Shown here one piece after another: positions 50,863 to 58,984 of a stretch of DNA of 64,000 bases. Below the pieces are notes generated by a model. That model saw only the letters and a program-made list of their open reading frames with translations. It did no database searches and was not told the DNA's origin. Each line of letters opens with the position of its first letter. The stretch's first letter is position 1. The DNA is from CAZMPJ01 sp964568455 (GTDB lineage: Bacteria; Margulisbacteria; WOR-1; O2-12-FULL-45-9): the NCBI GenBank assembly GCA_964568455.1, contig CAZMPJ010000010.1, positions 8,484 through 72,483 on the forward strand. Direction: 5' to 3'. The position numbers and the translations under genes are program-made.

Positions 50863-51169
50863 CTAAAAACTCCGCAGCCTTGGCAATACAATCTTCGCAA
50901 GGGACTTTATGAATCTTTTTTATTTCCCGACATTTTAGCGAACCAGCGAAATTTTTAAATTCTTGTTCAAATTCTTTAGTTTTTTCCGGATGGCATTTTT
51001 CTAGCAAATGGTTAGCAGCGTAATATGCACCGCAAACCCCTTCTGGTGCACGTCCGCCACCCATTTTATCCATAGCTTGATCAGTAGGGCACGTATCTTT
51101 AAAAGCTTTTAATACAGCCTGTGCGCAGTTCATGATCTTGAAATATTCTTTGGCTTTATTAATTGACAT
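50834..51169 (-). CDS. C_GCAxxG_C_C-type cysteine protein
   Basis: 111 residues with a redox-like cysteine pattern: NCAQAVLKAF, GGGRAPEGVCGAYYAANHLLEKC, LKCREI and VPCEDCIAKAAEFL. It corresponds to the C_GCAxxG_C_C family, here with GVCGAYYA. Possibly binds metal or a Fe-S cluster; function not established. Begins 2 bases after a 32-residue membrane peptide gene. Overlaps the ORF6N pseudogene end by 29 bases. Confidence 0.85.
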   Translation of the reverse strand: MSINKAKEYFKIMNCAQAVLKAFKDTCPTDQAMDKMGGGRAPEGVCGAYYAANHLLEKCHPEKTKEFEQEFKNFAGSLKCREIKKIHKVPCEDCIAKAAEFLAKLETQISS

Positions 51170-51171
51170 TG

Positions 51172-51270
51172 TTATTCTTCCTCAAGTTTTTTGAGCTTTT
51201 GCTTGCGTTTATAAAAATAAGCAACAATAGCGGTAATGATAATTATTGGAAAGATAAAACTCAATATCAT
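51172..51270 (-). CDS. 32-residue single-helix membrane peptide
   Basis: MILSFIFPIIIITAIVAYFY then a basic tail (KRKQKLKKLEEE). One helix with positive-inside tail. TATAAT ends 6 bases before the ATG, so it may be leaderless; the next gene starts 2 bases after its stop. Too short for homology; supported by context only. Confidence 0.5.
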   Translation of the reverse strand: MILSFIFPIIIITAIVAYFYKRKQKLKKLEEE

Positions 51271-51346
51271 GAACCCATTATAGCATTTGAGAAGATTTTT
51301 AAAAATGCCTGCAATTTTCTTTCTAAGCTACCGATATATAATCAAG

Positions 51347-52252
51347 ATGGTAAGCAGTGATAATATAAAAGTTAGTTGTTATAGCTCCTCAAAATGGCAA
51401 GGGATTGCTTATCGTATTGAAGATAAAAAAGCTAGGATTTCTGCCGAAATAACAAAAAGAGGTGGTCGTTTAATTAGTTTGCAAATTAATGGAACGGAAG
51501 TGGTGCATTCAAATCCTGCTATTTTCCCTCAAATGCAAACTGCTTTGAAAAAAGAACGTGAGAATGTAACTTGGTCAGAAAGTCTTCCTGGTGGAGAAAC
51601 CACTTGGCCTGCTCCCCAAAGAGAAGGCGTTCCTCTGCTTGATTTAAATTTGGGCGAATATAAATCTATAGTAATTGAGAACGGAGTGCGGTTAATTAGC
51701 CCCATTTGTCGAGAAACAGGTTTGCGGATTGTGCGTAAAATTACGCTTAAAGATGGTGTTTTACAGATTCGCGCTTATATTATAAATAAAGGAGACAAAG
51801 AACAAAATGCTTCGCCGTGGAGTATTTTGCCTTTGTTAAAGCCAGCCTTAGTTAAGGTTGGACCTTTAAGACATCCTCCAAGAGCGTTTAAGGATTTTAA
51901 TAATGGCCAGATTCCAGAAGGAGTTGTTAGCCAATCAAAAGATAAAAGCTATTATGAACTAGTAATGCATATGACGGGAAAAGACTTTAAAGCAGGCTTT
52001 TTATTTGATCCTAGGTTTGAAAAAGGAACGATATCAGCTTGTTTTCAAGATAAAAAAGTCAGATTAACCACAAGTTTTTTTCTTTCTGATGCGCTTTATC
52101 CTCATAAAGGAGCAGGAGAGATTTATTATGGCGGTGGCCCTTATTTTGAAACAGAAGTGCTGGGGCCGAGTTCAATCCTGCAGCCGGGTCAGGAATCAGA
52201 AGTTTTAGAAATAAATATTCAATTAGAAGAAATTGCTGAGCCTTGTTTTTGA
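51347..52252 (+). CDS. Aldose-epimerase-like / DUF4380-like protein
   Basis: 301 residues from the ATG at 51347 (an open frame extends to 51287). Beta-rich galactose-mutarotase-like fold: ISAEITKRGGRLISLQINGTEVV, SLPGGETTWPAPQREG, LQIRAYIINKGDKEQNASPWSILPLL. No classic His/Glu catalytic pair could be placed with certainty. No signal peptide. Its 3' end overlaps the DUF192 gene on the other strand by 34 bases. Confidence 0.7.
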   Translation: MVSSDNIKVSCYSSSKWQGIAYRIEDKKARISAEITKRGGRLISLQINGTEVVHSNPAIFPQMQTALKKERENVTWSESLPGGETTWPAPQREGVPLLDLNLGEYKSIVIENGVRLISPICRETGLRIVRKITLKDGVLQIRAYIINKGDKEQNASPWSILPLLKPALVKVGPLRHPPRAFKDFNNGQIPEGVVSQSKDKSYYELVMHMTGKDFKAGFLFDPRFEKGTISACFQDKKVRLTTSFFLSDALYPHKGAGEIYYGGGPYFETEVLGPSSILQPGQESEVLEINIQLEEIAEPCF

Positions 52253-52686
52253 GTTTTACCAATAAAATGTACTAAGTTGCCAGGCTTAATTTTGTTTTTA
52301 GAGATTTCCCCAGCATTTAATTCAATCACCCGATTAAAAGGTTTTGCAGCGGAAAAGCTGAAAATCTGGTTTGAGTTTGATACATTTTCTTTGATAGCAA
52401 CAACTTTATTATCTTTTAACCAGATAAAATCTAAAGGAAATTGCATATTTTTCATCCAAAAGGAGTGCTTACTAATAGAAGAAAAAATAAATAACATGCC
52501 TTGATTTTTGTCTAATTTATTGCGGTCCGAAAGACCCTGGGTACGTTTTGAAAGTGTATCAGCTATTTCTAGGTAATAACTTTGGTTGCCGGTTTTTGCT
52601 TTGATAAATTGGGCTTTTTCTTTGGAAAAGGAGGTGTTAGGATATAAGCAGATTAAGGCTAAGATTATTAGCCAAAAGCGTTTCAT
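52219..52686 (-). CDS. DUF192 family exported protein
   Basis: 155 residues from the ATG at 52686; a longer frame exists but the signal peptide (KRFWLIILALICLYPNTSFS) and TATAAT 7 bases upstream support this start. DUF192 core: LSKRTQGLSDRNKLDKNQGM, HSFWMKNMQFPLDFIWL, NRVIELNAGE. Small periplasmic or surface protein of unknown function. Divergent from the PhoB-like gene with only 17 bases between starts. Confidence 0.9.
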   Translation of the reverse strand: MKRFWLIILALICLYPNTSFSKEKAQFIKAKTGNQSYYLEIADTLSKRTQGLSDRNKLDKNQGMLFIFSSISKHSFWMKNMQFPLDFIWLKDNKVVAIKENVSNSNQIFSFSAAKPFNRVIELNAGEISKNKIKPGNLVHFIGKTQKQGSAISSN

Positions 52687-52703
52687 AGCGCTTATTATAA
52701 CAG

Positions 52704-53387
52704 ATGAACAAAATTTTAATAATAGAAGATGAGCGGGATATTGCCGAAGCAATAGAATATAACCTCGAGAAAGAAAATTTTAAGGTTTCCAAAACTTATG
52801 ATGGTTTGATTGGTCTTAAAAAGGCAAAAACATCTCTTCCCGACTTAATTATTCTTGATTTGATGCTTCCAAGCATAGATGGCTTTGAAATTTGTAAAAT
52901 CCTAAAAAAGAATCCACAAACCAATAATATTCCTATTATTATGCTGACCGCTAAAAGCACGGAAATGGATAAGATTTTGGGTTTAGAACTTGGCGCTGAT
53001 GATTATATAACTAAGCCCTTTAGCATGCGTGAGCTGATTGTCCGAGTAAAAACAGTGCTTAAAAGATATGGGAAAAAAGAAAAACAAGCTGAAAAGACCT
53101 TAAAATTCCCTCATTTAGAGATTGATTCTGAAAAACACGAAGTTAAGGTTTTTGGGAAGCCGGTTGACCTGACAGCTAAAGAGTTTGTGCTCCTGCGTTA
53201 TTTGGCAGAAAACAAGGGTAGGGCTATTAGCCGCGAAAAGTTGTTGGATGCGGTTTGGGGCATTGACGTTGCTATTGAAACTAGAACCGTAGATGTTCAC
53301 GTGCGCAAGCTAAGAGAAAAATTAGGCAAAAAAATAAGCAGCTATATTCTTACCTTAAGGGGTGTAGGCTATAAATTTAAGGAATAA
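52704..53387 (+). CDS. phoB: PhoB-like response regulator (OmpR family)
   Basis: 227 residues: receiver domain (EDE near residues 7-9, phospho-Asp52 in LDLMLPSIDG, Lys in YITKPF) and a winged HTH (LTAKEFVLLRYLAENKGR, TRTVDVHVRKLREKLG, LRGVGYKF). Paired with the next gene, a PhoR-like kinase, overlapping its ATG. A Na/Pi transporter behind a Pho-type box follows, so phosphate control is the best reading; the symbol is by context. Confidence 0.85.
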   Translation: MNKILIIEDERDIAEAIEYNLEKENFKVSKTYDGLIGLKKAKTSLPDLIILDLMLPSIDGFEICKILKKNPQTNNIPIIMLTAKSTEMDKILGLELGADDYITKPFSMRELIVRVKTVLKRYGKKEKQAEKTLKFPHLEIDSEKHEVKVFGKPVDLTAKEFVLLRYLAENKGRAISREKLLDAVWGIDVAIETRTVDVHVRKLREKLGKKISSYILTLRGVGYKFKE

Positions 53388-54820
53388 TGTTTAAAACCTT
53401 TCAATCAGCGTTGTTTGCTTCTTTTATTGGCTTAATCTTGCTTTGTCTTTTTATTTTTACCGTTCTTGCCATTCCACGGATAAAAACTGCCACAGTTAAC
53501 CAGATTAGCAGCGAGCTTTTTAAACAGGCCTTATTAGTTTCGGCCGGGCTTTCCGAAAACGACTCTTTAACCATTCAAAATAAAGTTTTAGAAATAGCTA
53601 AGCTTTCCGGCAGCCGGGTTACGGTGATTGCTAAAGATGGAAAGGTATTAGGAGATTCTGCTACCACTTTTGCTGAACTGGGAACACTAGAAAATCACCT
53701 TGACCGGCCAGAAATTATTGAAGCGCAAAAACAAGGCAAAGGCAAAGCAGTTCGCTATAGCGCAACGTTGGGTAAAGACCTTATTTATGTGGCGGTTCCT
53801 CTTCAAGGAGAGGTTGGCTATGTCAGATTTGCTATTCCGGCTACTTATGCCACTGAGTTAGTAATAAAGATCCATAAATCAATAGCTGCTGCCTTGGCCG
53901 TGGTTATTTTAGTGGCGGTAGTTTTGAGCATGCTTTTTTCCCGCTCTTTTGCCCATCCGATTATAAGGTTGTCTGGTATTTCTGGACGTATAACCAGGGG
54001 AGAGTTTCCGGTAAAAATTGTACCCCGCTCAAAATTTGAAATTGGCAAGTTAGAAGCCGCGATAGAAGATATCAGTGAGCGCTTGGCAGAATCGTTTAAA
54101 AAACTTTCTAAAGAACAGGGCCGGCTGGAAAAACTGGGAAGCTACCGTTCTGAATTTGTTGCCAATGTTTCGCACGAACTAAAAACTCCATTGACTGCTA
54201 TTCGCAGCTATGTGGAAACTTTAATCGAAGGGGCGATTGATGATAAAGAGCATAATCGGGACTTCTTAAATAAAATTGATAAACATGTATCCCATCTTTC
54301 TTGTCTGATTGACGATATTTTAGAAATATCAAAACTTGAATCGAAAAAAGAATTAGAGCCTTTTGATGAAATAGATGTTAGTAAAGTAATAGAACGTGTC
54401 TTGGATACTATTGCAGAGCGAATAAAAGAAAAGAAGATTGATTTAGTGAAAAAATGTGATATTAGCCAGTGCTTTATTCCTGGTCTTGAAGACCATATTT
54501 ATCGGGCCTTGTTGAATATCTTGGATAATGCAATCAATTATACTGGTAGTGGTGGGAGGATAGAGCTTAGTTGTAAGAAAGTGAGTAATAAGCTTGAGTT
54601 AATTGTATCAGATACTGGAATTGGGATTCCGCAAAAGCATCTTTCCAGAGTTTTTGAACGTTTTTATAGAGTAGATAAAGCCCGCTCTAGACAATTAGGA
54701 GGTACTGGTTTAGGGCTTTCTATTGTAAAGCATGTTATGAATATACATCATGGGACAGTTGAGGTTGAAAGCGAAGTTGGTAAAGGTTCAAAATTTACTC
54801 TTGTTTTTCCTCCTTCATAA
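53387..54820 (+). CDS. phoR: PhoR-like sensor histidine kinase
   Basis: 477 residues. Helix 1 about 7-30, extracytoplasmic domain about 31-160, helix 2 about 160-185, HAMP-like segment with FARSFAHPIIRLSG-type start (SRSFAHPIIRLSGI), HisKA with NVSHELKTPLTAIRSYVETL (phospho-His263), and the HATPase domain (N box LLNILDNAINYTG, DTGIGIPQKHLSRVFERFYR, GGTGLGLSIVKHV). PhoR subtype is suggested by LTAIRSYVETLIEGA and the neighbours. Confidence 0.88.
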   Translation: MFKTFQSALFASFIGLILLCLFIFTVLAIPRIKTATVNQISSELFKQALLVSAGLSENDSLTIQNKVLEIAKLSGSRVTVIAKDGKVLGDSATTFAELGTLENHLDRPEIIEAQKQGKGKAVRYSATLGKDLIYVAVPLQGEVGYVRFAIPATYATELVIKIHKSIAAALAVVILVAVVLSMLFSRSFAHPIIRLSGISGRITRGEFPVKIVPRSKFEIGKLEAAIEDISERLAESFKKLSKEQGRLEKLGSYRSEFVANVSHELKTPLTAIRSYVETLIEGAIDDKEHNRDFLNKIDKHVSHLSCLIDDILEISKLESKKELEPFDEIDVSKVIERVLDTIAERIKEKKIDLVKKCDISQCFIPGLEDHIYRALLNILDNAINYTGSGGRIELSCKKVSNKLELIVSDTGIGIPQKHLSRVFERFYRVDKARSRQLGGTGLGLSIVKHVMNIHHGTVEVESEVGKGSKFTLVFPPS

Positions 54821-54864
54821 TTTACATACTTTTAACATTGTCTTCATCAAAGCTTAATATCTTT
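54821..54864 (+). promoter_or_regulatory. Pho-box-like array of four 11-bp direct repeats
   Basis: TTTACATACTT, TTAACATTGTC, TTCATCAAAGC, TTAATATCTTT in strict 11-bp phase. The pattern TT(A/T)ACA-N5 equals the PhoP/PhoB direct repeat of known Pho boxes. Lies just behind the PhoB/R-like genes and ahead of the phosphate transporter. Confidence 0.72.
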
Positions 54865-54883
54865 ATTGCATAATAAAATCATT

Positions 54884-56548
54884 ATGACAAACAATATTTT
54901 CTTTGGAGTGGTTGGCGGATTAGGGATCTTTCTCTTTGGTATGAAGGTAATGTCCGAGGGGCTGCAGAAAATTGCCGGAAAAAGTTTGCGTCGGATTCTT
55001 GGGTTGTTAACTAAGACTACATTATCTAGTGTTGCGGTTGGGGCGGGACTCACGGCAATCGTGCAAAGCAGTTCTGTTTCAACAGTTATGCTTATTGGTT
55101 TTGTACAAGCCGGGCTGGTTAGTTTAAAACAATCTATAGGCGTTATTCTGGGAGCTAATATTGGTACCACTTTGACTGGTCAAATCATTGCTTTTAAAAT
55201 TCACAAGTATGCTTTGCCACTTATTGGTCTTGGGGTGGCCTTAAACTTTTTTGCGCCCAAACAAAAAATGAGATATATTGGCCAGTCAATTTTGGGTTTT
55301 GGTTTTATTTTCTTTGGTTTGGCAGTGATGACCAGTGTTTTTGGTCCGCTTAAGCAAAGCCCAGAATTTAGACAGTTATTTGTTACTTTTAGTAGTAATC
55401 CGCTTTTGGCAGTATTAACCGGGACAATTTTAACTATGGTTGTGCAAAGCAGCTCTGCTACTGTTGGTATTACTATGGTTTTGGCAGGAACCGGCTTATT
55501 AGATTTTATGACTGCTTTTGCCGTGATTTTGGGTGACAATATTGGTACCACTATTACGGCTCAATTAGCGGCGCTTAACGCTAATATTACGGCTAAGCGT
55601 ACTGCCTGGGCACATACCTTATTTAATTTAGTTGGGGCTGGCTATATGTTGTTGTTTTTAAATCTAAGAATAGGTGGCAAGCCAATTTTTCTTTATTTTA
55701 TAAATTTGATTACTCCAGGCAATGTCTGGGTAGGCCAAAATATTGAGCGACATGTTGCTAATAGCCACTCTCTTTTTAATATAATAAATTGTTTGATTTT
55801 TATTCCTCTGACAGGAGTTTTAGCTTTTTTAGTAACTAAATTAGTTAAAGGGGAGGTTGAAGTTATTGAGCATGAGACAAAGTATCTAGATAGGCGAATG
55901 TTAATTACTCCGGAAATTGCTATTGGCCAAGCTAAAAAAGAGATTGTGCGTATGACTAAATATGCAGAACAACAATTTAAGTTAGCTGTGGATTCTATTT
56001 TTGTTGTTAAGCCTCGTGATAGAGAAGAAATATTTGAAAAAATAAAACGCAGAGAAGAAGTGGTTAATCATTTAGAAAAAGAGATTGCCTCGTTTATTAT
56101 TAACATTGACCAGCAATCTATTACCGAAGAGCAGTCACGCACCACGGCTGGATATTTGCATTTAATCCATGACGTAGAGCGAATTGGCGATATTGCTGAA
56201 AATATAATGGATTTAGTTATCTTGCAGCAAGAAGAAAATACTAAATTTTCGAGTGTTGCCATAGAAGAAATTAAACTGCTTAGCAAATATGTTTATGAAG
56301 CGCTTTCTTTGTCGATTAAATCTTTTGATAAATGGGATAAAGATGTTGCTTATCAAGCCTTAAAAAGTGAAGGAAAAGTTGATGCAGTCGAGCAGGAATA
56401 TCGCGATAATCATATTCGTAGATTAGGTAAGGGTAATTGTGATCCTTCTGCTGGAATAATCTTTTTAGATATTCTTAGTAATCTAGAGCGTGCTGGCGAC
56501 CATGCAGAAAACATTGCCAAAAAAATATTGGAGATAAATAGTTTTTGA
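54884..56548 (+). CDS. Na/Pi cotransporter with C-terminal PhoU-like domain
   Basis: 554 residues from the ATG at 54884. Two Na/Pi-cotransport repeats with the QSSS motifs: GLTAIVQSSSVSTVMLIGFV and LTMVVQSSSATVGITMVLAG, each followed by GANIGTT or GDNIGTT. About 8 membrane helices to residue 335, then a helical PhoU-like tail (NHLEKEIASFIINIDQQSIT; HDVERIGDIAENIMDL; LERAGDHAENIAKKI). Imports phosphate with sodium; the tail likely regulates. Expression is expected under PhoB. Confidence 0.92.
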   Translation: MTNNIFFGVVGGLGIFLFGMKVMSEGLQKIAGKSLRRILGLLTKTTLSSVAVGAGLTAIVQSSSVSTVMLIGFVQAGLVSLKQSIGVILGANIGTTLTGQIIAFKIHKYALPLIGLGVALNFFAPKQKMRYIGQSILGFGFIFFGLAVMTSVFGPLKQSPEFRQLFVTFSSNPLLAVLTGTILTMVVQSSSATVGITMVLAGTGLLDFMTAFAVILGDNIGTTITAQLAALNANITAKRTAWAHTLFNLVGAGYMLLFLNLRIGGKPIFLYFINLITPGNVWVGQNIERHVANSHSLFNIINCLIFIPLTGVLAFLVTKLVKGEVEVIEHETKYLDRRMLITPEIAIGQAKKEIVRMTKYAEQQFKLAVDSIFVVKPRDREEIFEKIKRREEVVNHLEKEIASFIINIDQQSITEEQSRTTAGYLHLIHDVERIGDIAENIMDLVILQQEENTKFSSVAIEEIKLLSKYVYEALSLSIKSFDKWDKDVAYQALKSEGKVDAVEQEYRDNHIRRLGKGNCDPSAGIIFLDILSNLERAGDHAENIAKKILEINSF

Positions 56549-56578
56549 TCTATAATTGTTTGAAGGAGGAAAAGGAAA

Positions 56579-56980
56579 ATGAAAAAAACTGTTTTGTTTG
56601 TTTTAATATTTATTTTTTGTGCTTCGTTTGCTTTTGCCAAGCTTATGCCAGGGGATATTACTACGGTTTTAGATATAAACCATGAAACCGATTACCTCGA
56701 CGCTGACCAAACCTTGATAAAAACCAAACTCACTTTTAAAAAAGCAATTGAAAATAAAGGTGTCTCATATACCCCCTATGTTTATTTTGAAGATGAGTCT
56801 TATCAAATGATCTGGTCTTCGAAAAATCGTAAAGAATCTGAAGCTGGTATAGGTATTGATGTGGTAGCTTATAAAACAAGTTTATTAAAAGTAACCATGG
56901 GCGCGGCTTATGAATATGAGTATAATAGTGGCGGCGATGACGACGCACTGGGGATTTTAAAGCTCAAAGCTGAGTTCTAA
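56579..56980 (+). CDS. Small exported beta-rich protein
   Basis: 133 residues; signal peptide KKTVLFVLIFIFCASFAFA, then about six amphipathic beta strands (DQTLIKTKLTFKKAI; YTPYVYFEDESYQMIW; AGIGIDVVAYKTSLLKVTMG; AAYEYEYN; ALGILKLKAEF). Looks like a small beta-barrel or beta-sandwich; the last residue is Phe, as in outer-membrane proteins. GGAGGAAAAGG precedes the ATG. It lies 30 bases after the phosphate transporter, so it may be co-expressed. Family unknown. Confidence 0.7.
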   Translation: MKKTVLFVLIFIFCASFAFAKLMPGDITTVLDINHETDYLDADQTLIKTKLTFKKAIENKGVSYTPYVYFEDESYQMIWSSKNRKESEAGIGIDVVAYKTSLLKVTMGAAYEYEYNSGGDDDALGILKLKAEF

Positions 56981-57005
56981 AACAATTTGCTAATTGAATA
57001 TTTCT

Positions 57006-57033
57006 TGAAATTTCCTCTTGAATATTACGATAT
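57006..57033 (+). promoter_or_regulatory. Shared alternative-sigma promoter, site 8
   Basis: TGAAATTT (57006-57013), 14 bases, CGATAT (57028-57033), 6 bases to ATG. Confidence 0.72.
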
Positions 57034-57039
57034 CAAAGT

Positions 57040-57921
57040 ATGAAAGCTTTGAACTCTACTCAAATATTGCGTCCTGGCAGATGGTGTCAGGGATATCGTT
57101 TTAGTAGGCAGGAGAGGAAAACTGTTCGAAAAATAATATTGGGACAATTTAGACAGCAACTAGGCTTTAAATTAAACTTTAATTTAAATGATTTATCTGA
57201 AATAGCTACAGTCTTTTATGAAGACACTGTGTCTGGGCCAGGCTTTGATCTGTTAAGGATAAAATGGGGCACAAATGAAGTTGTCAGGGGGATAATGCCA
57301 TTTAAAGATGAGCCAAAAGTGAGAAAATTATTTGCTTTAGCTTATGCTTATGATGTTACTTTTTCACAAGAAGATAGGTCTGCTCATGAAAGAGCGGCTA
57401 AATCAACCCTTGCTTATAGCCAAAGGTTTTTAGGTGGCCTGCCTGCCAAAACATTGGTTGTAGGGACTGGTTGTATGGGTGGTGGTTGGGTGACAACCTG
57501 GCAAGCAAATTATGGCCAATTAATTTTATTGGATATCAAACCTTTTATTGCTGAGTTTTTACAATATTACGCTGCTTTGTTCGGGAAAAGTAATATAAAA
57601 ACAGTTGCTAGAGATTTTTTTGAATATGGTTTGGCTGAAAATGAAGAGCCTTATCAAGTTGTTCAGGTCGGTTATTTTTTGAGTTATTTTGATTTTTCTA
57701 AACAGCAACAAATTATTGATAGAGCTATAGACTTAATGGCAAAAGGCAGTCAACAAAGTCTTTTGCTAGTGGTTGGGGCAACTGATGGCAATAGTAAGGC
57801 AAGGACACAAGCGTATATAAGAATGGTTGATCCTCTGGTCCGGTTACAGTTATTAGATGAAAGGATAGAGCCAATTGGTGATGGCCGTCTTGAGCACACA
57901 CTTGTTTTTTCGGCTAGTTGA
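57040..57921 (+). CDS. Methyltransferase-like protein of the TGAAATTT regulon
   Basis: 293 residues. A Rossmann-like core is visible: LVVGTGCMGGGWVTTW (about 145-160, in the position of the SAM-binding Gly loop), LILLDIKPF (acidic end of beta-2), NIKTVARDFFEYG and VVQVGYFLSYFDF. This suggests a SAM-dependent methyltransferase, though the Gly loop is unusual. No signal peptide. Near-leaderless behind its regulon promoter. Otherwise unrecognised. Confidence 0.72.
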   Translation: MKALNSTQILRPGRWCQGYRFSRQERKTVRKIILGQFRQQLGFKLNFNLNDLSEIATVFYEDTVSGPGFDLLRIKWGTNEVVRGIMPFKDEPKVRKLFALAYAYDVTFSQEDRSAHERAAKSTLAYSQRFLGGLPAKTLVVGTGCMGGGWVTTWQANYGQLILLDIKPFIAEFLQYYAALFGKSNIKTVARDFFEYGLAENEEPYQVVQVGYFLSYFDFSKQQQIIDRAIDLMAKGSQQSLLLVVGATDGNSKARTQAYIRMVDPLVRLQLLDERIEPIGDGRLEHTLVFSAS

Positions 57922-57946
57922 ACACCCTCTAGTTTTTTGATACTAT
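57918..57946 (+). promoter_or_regulatory. Promoter of purSQL, leaderless
   Basis: TTGAAC (57918-57923), 17 bases, TACTAT (57941-57946), 9 bases to the purS ATG. Confidence 0.65.
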
Positions 57947-57955
57947 ATTAATGTA

Positions 57956-58198
57956 ATGACAGAAATACAAGTTAAAATTACCCTCAAAAAAACTGTAGCT
58001 GATCCGCAGGGCTTAACTGTAAAGCATGGTTTAGAATCCCTTGATTTTAAAGGTATTGCTGAAGTTAGGATGGGTAAGTTTATCACCCTTACGTTGGACG
58101 AAAATGACAAACAAAAAGCCAAAGCGCAAGCAGAAGCTATGTGTAAAAAACTCTTGGCTAACCCCATTATTGAAGACTTTCAAATAGAGATTAAGTAA
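57956..58198 (+). CDS. purS: Phosphoribosylformylglycinamidine synthase subunit PurS
   Basis: 80 residues, standard length. Begins EIQVKITLKKTVADPQGLTV, then KGIAEVRMGKFITLTL and CKKLLANPIIEDFQIEI, the family pattern. PurS bridges PurL and PurQ in the FGAM synthase complex. Overlaps purQ by one base (TAATG). No Shine-Dalgarno; leaderless promoter. Confidence 0.95.
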   Translation: MTEIQVKITLKKTVADPQGLTVKHGLESLDFKGIAEVRMGKFITLTLDENDKQKAKAQAEAMCKKLLANPIIEDFQIEIK

Positions 58199-58866
58199 TG
58201 AAATTTGGCGTAATTGTATTTCCTGGTTCAAACTGTGACCACGATTGTTTTCATGTGGTGGATAAGGTCTTAAAACAACCAGTGGAATACGTTTGGCATA
58301 AAGAAACTAAACTAAAAGATTTTGATTGCCTTATTATTCCCGGTGGTTTTAGTTACGGCGATTATCTTCGCTGCGGCGCCATTGCCCGCTTTTCTCTTAT
58401 TATGGAAGAAGTAATTAAATTTGCTAATAAGGGTGGGTTGGTAATTGGTATCTGCAATGGTTTTCAAGTTCTTTTAGAAGCAGGTTTGCTTCCAGGAGCC
58501 ATGCTCCGCAATAAAAATTCACATTTTATTTGTAAGTTTGTTGAATTAAAAGTTGAAAACACTGATACTCCTTTTTCTTCAGGTTATAAAAAGGGCCAGA
58601 TGGTTAGGATCCCGATTGCCCATAATGAAGGTAATTATTATATTGATGATAAAGGTTTGGCAGAGCTTAAGAAAAATAATCAAATTGTATTCCGTTATGT
58701 AGACAATCCAAATGGGGCAGTGGATGATATTGCTGGACTGGTGAATGAAAAAGGCAATGTTTTAGGCATGATGCCGCATCCTGAAAGAGCGAGCGAAGAG
58801 AAATTAACAAGTGGTGATGGGTTGATTGTTTGGGAATCGATTTTGAAATGGATGAAGAATAAATGA
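58198..58866 (+). CDS. purQ: FGAM synthase glutaminase subunit PurQ
   Basis: 222 residues. Class I glutamine amidotransferase: VIVFPGSNCDHDC, IPGGFSYGDYLR, nucleophile Cys in GICNGFQVLLEAG near residue 88, and His-Glu pair in MMPHPERASEE. Provides ammonia to PurL. Coupled to purS upstream; an inverted-repeat element separates it from purL. Confidence 0.97.
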   Translation: MKFGVIVFPGSNCDHDCFHVVDKVLKQPVEYVWHKETKLKDFDCLIIPGGFSYGDYLRCGAIARFSLIMEEVIKFANKGGLVIGICNGFQVLLEAGLLPGAMLRNKNSHFICKFVELKVENTDTPFSSGYKKGQMVRIPIAHNEGNYYIDDKGLAELKKNNQIVFRYVDNPNGAVDDIAGLVNEKGNVLGMMPHPERASEEKLTSGDGLIVWESILKWMKNK

Positions 58867-58978
58867 CAAATGACAAAATTCAAATGACAAATAAATCTGG
58901 AAAAATCCAAATCAGAAAAATTTCCCGATTTGAATTTAAAAGATTTATTTGGATTTTGTCATTGGGATTTTGGATTTT
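58862..58978. repeat. Imperfect inverted-repeat element between purQ and purL
   Basis: AAATGACAAAAT and AAATAAATCTGG on the left pair with AGATTTATTTGGATTTTGTCATT on the right across an inner ATCCAAATC/GATTTGAAT hairpin. About 117 bases, AT-rich, non-coding. It resembles small palindromic repeat elements and the AAAATC run in argJ. Confidence 0.6.
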
Positions 58979-58984
58979 TTAAAA

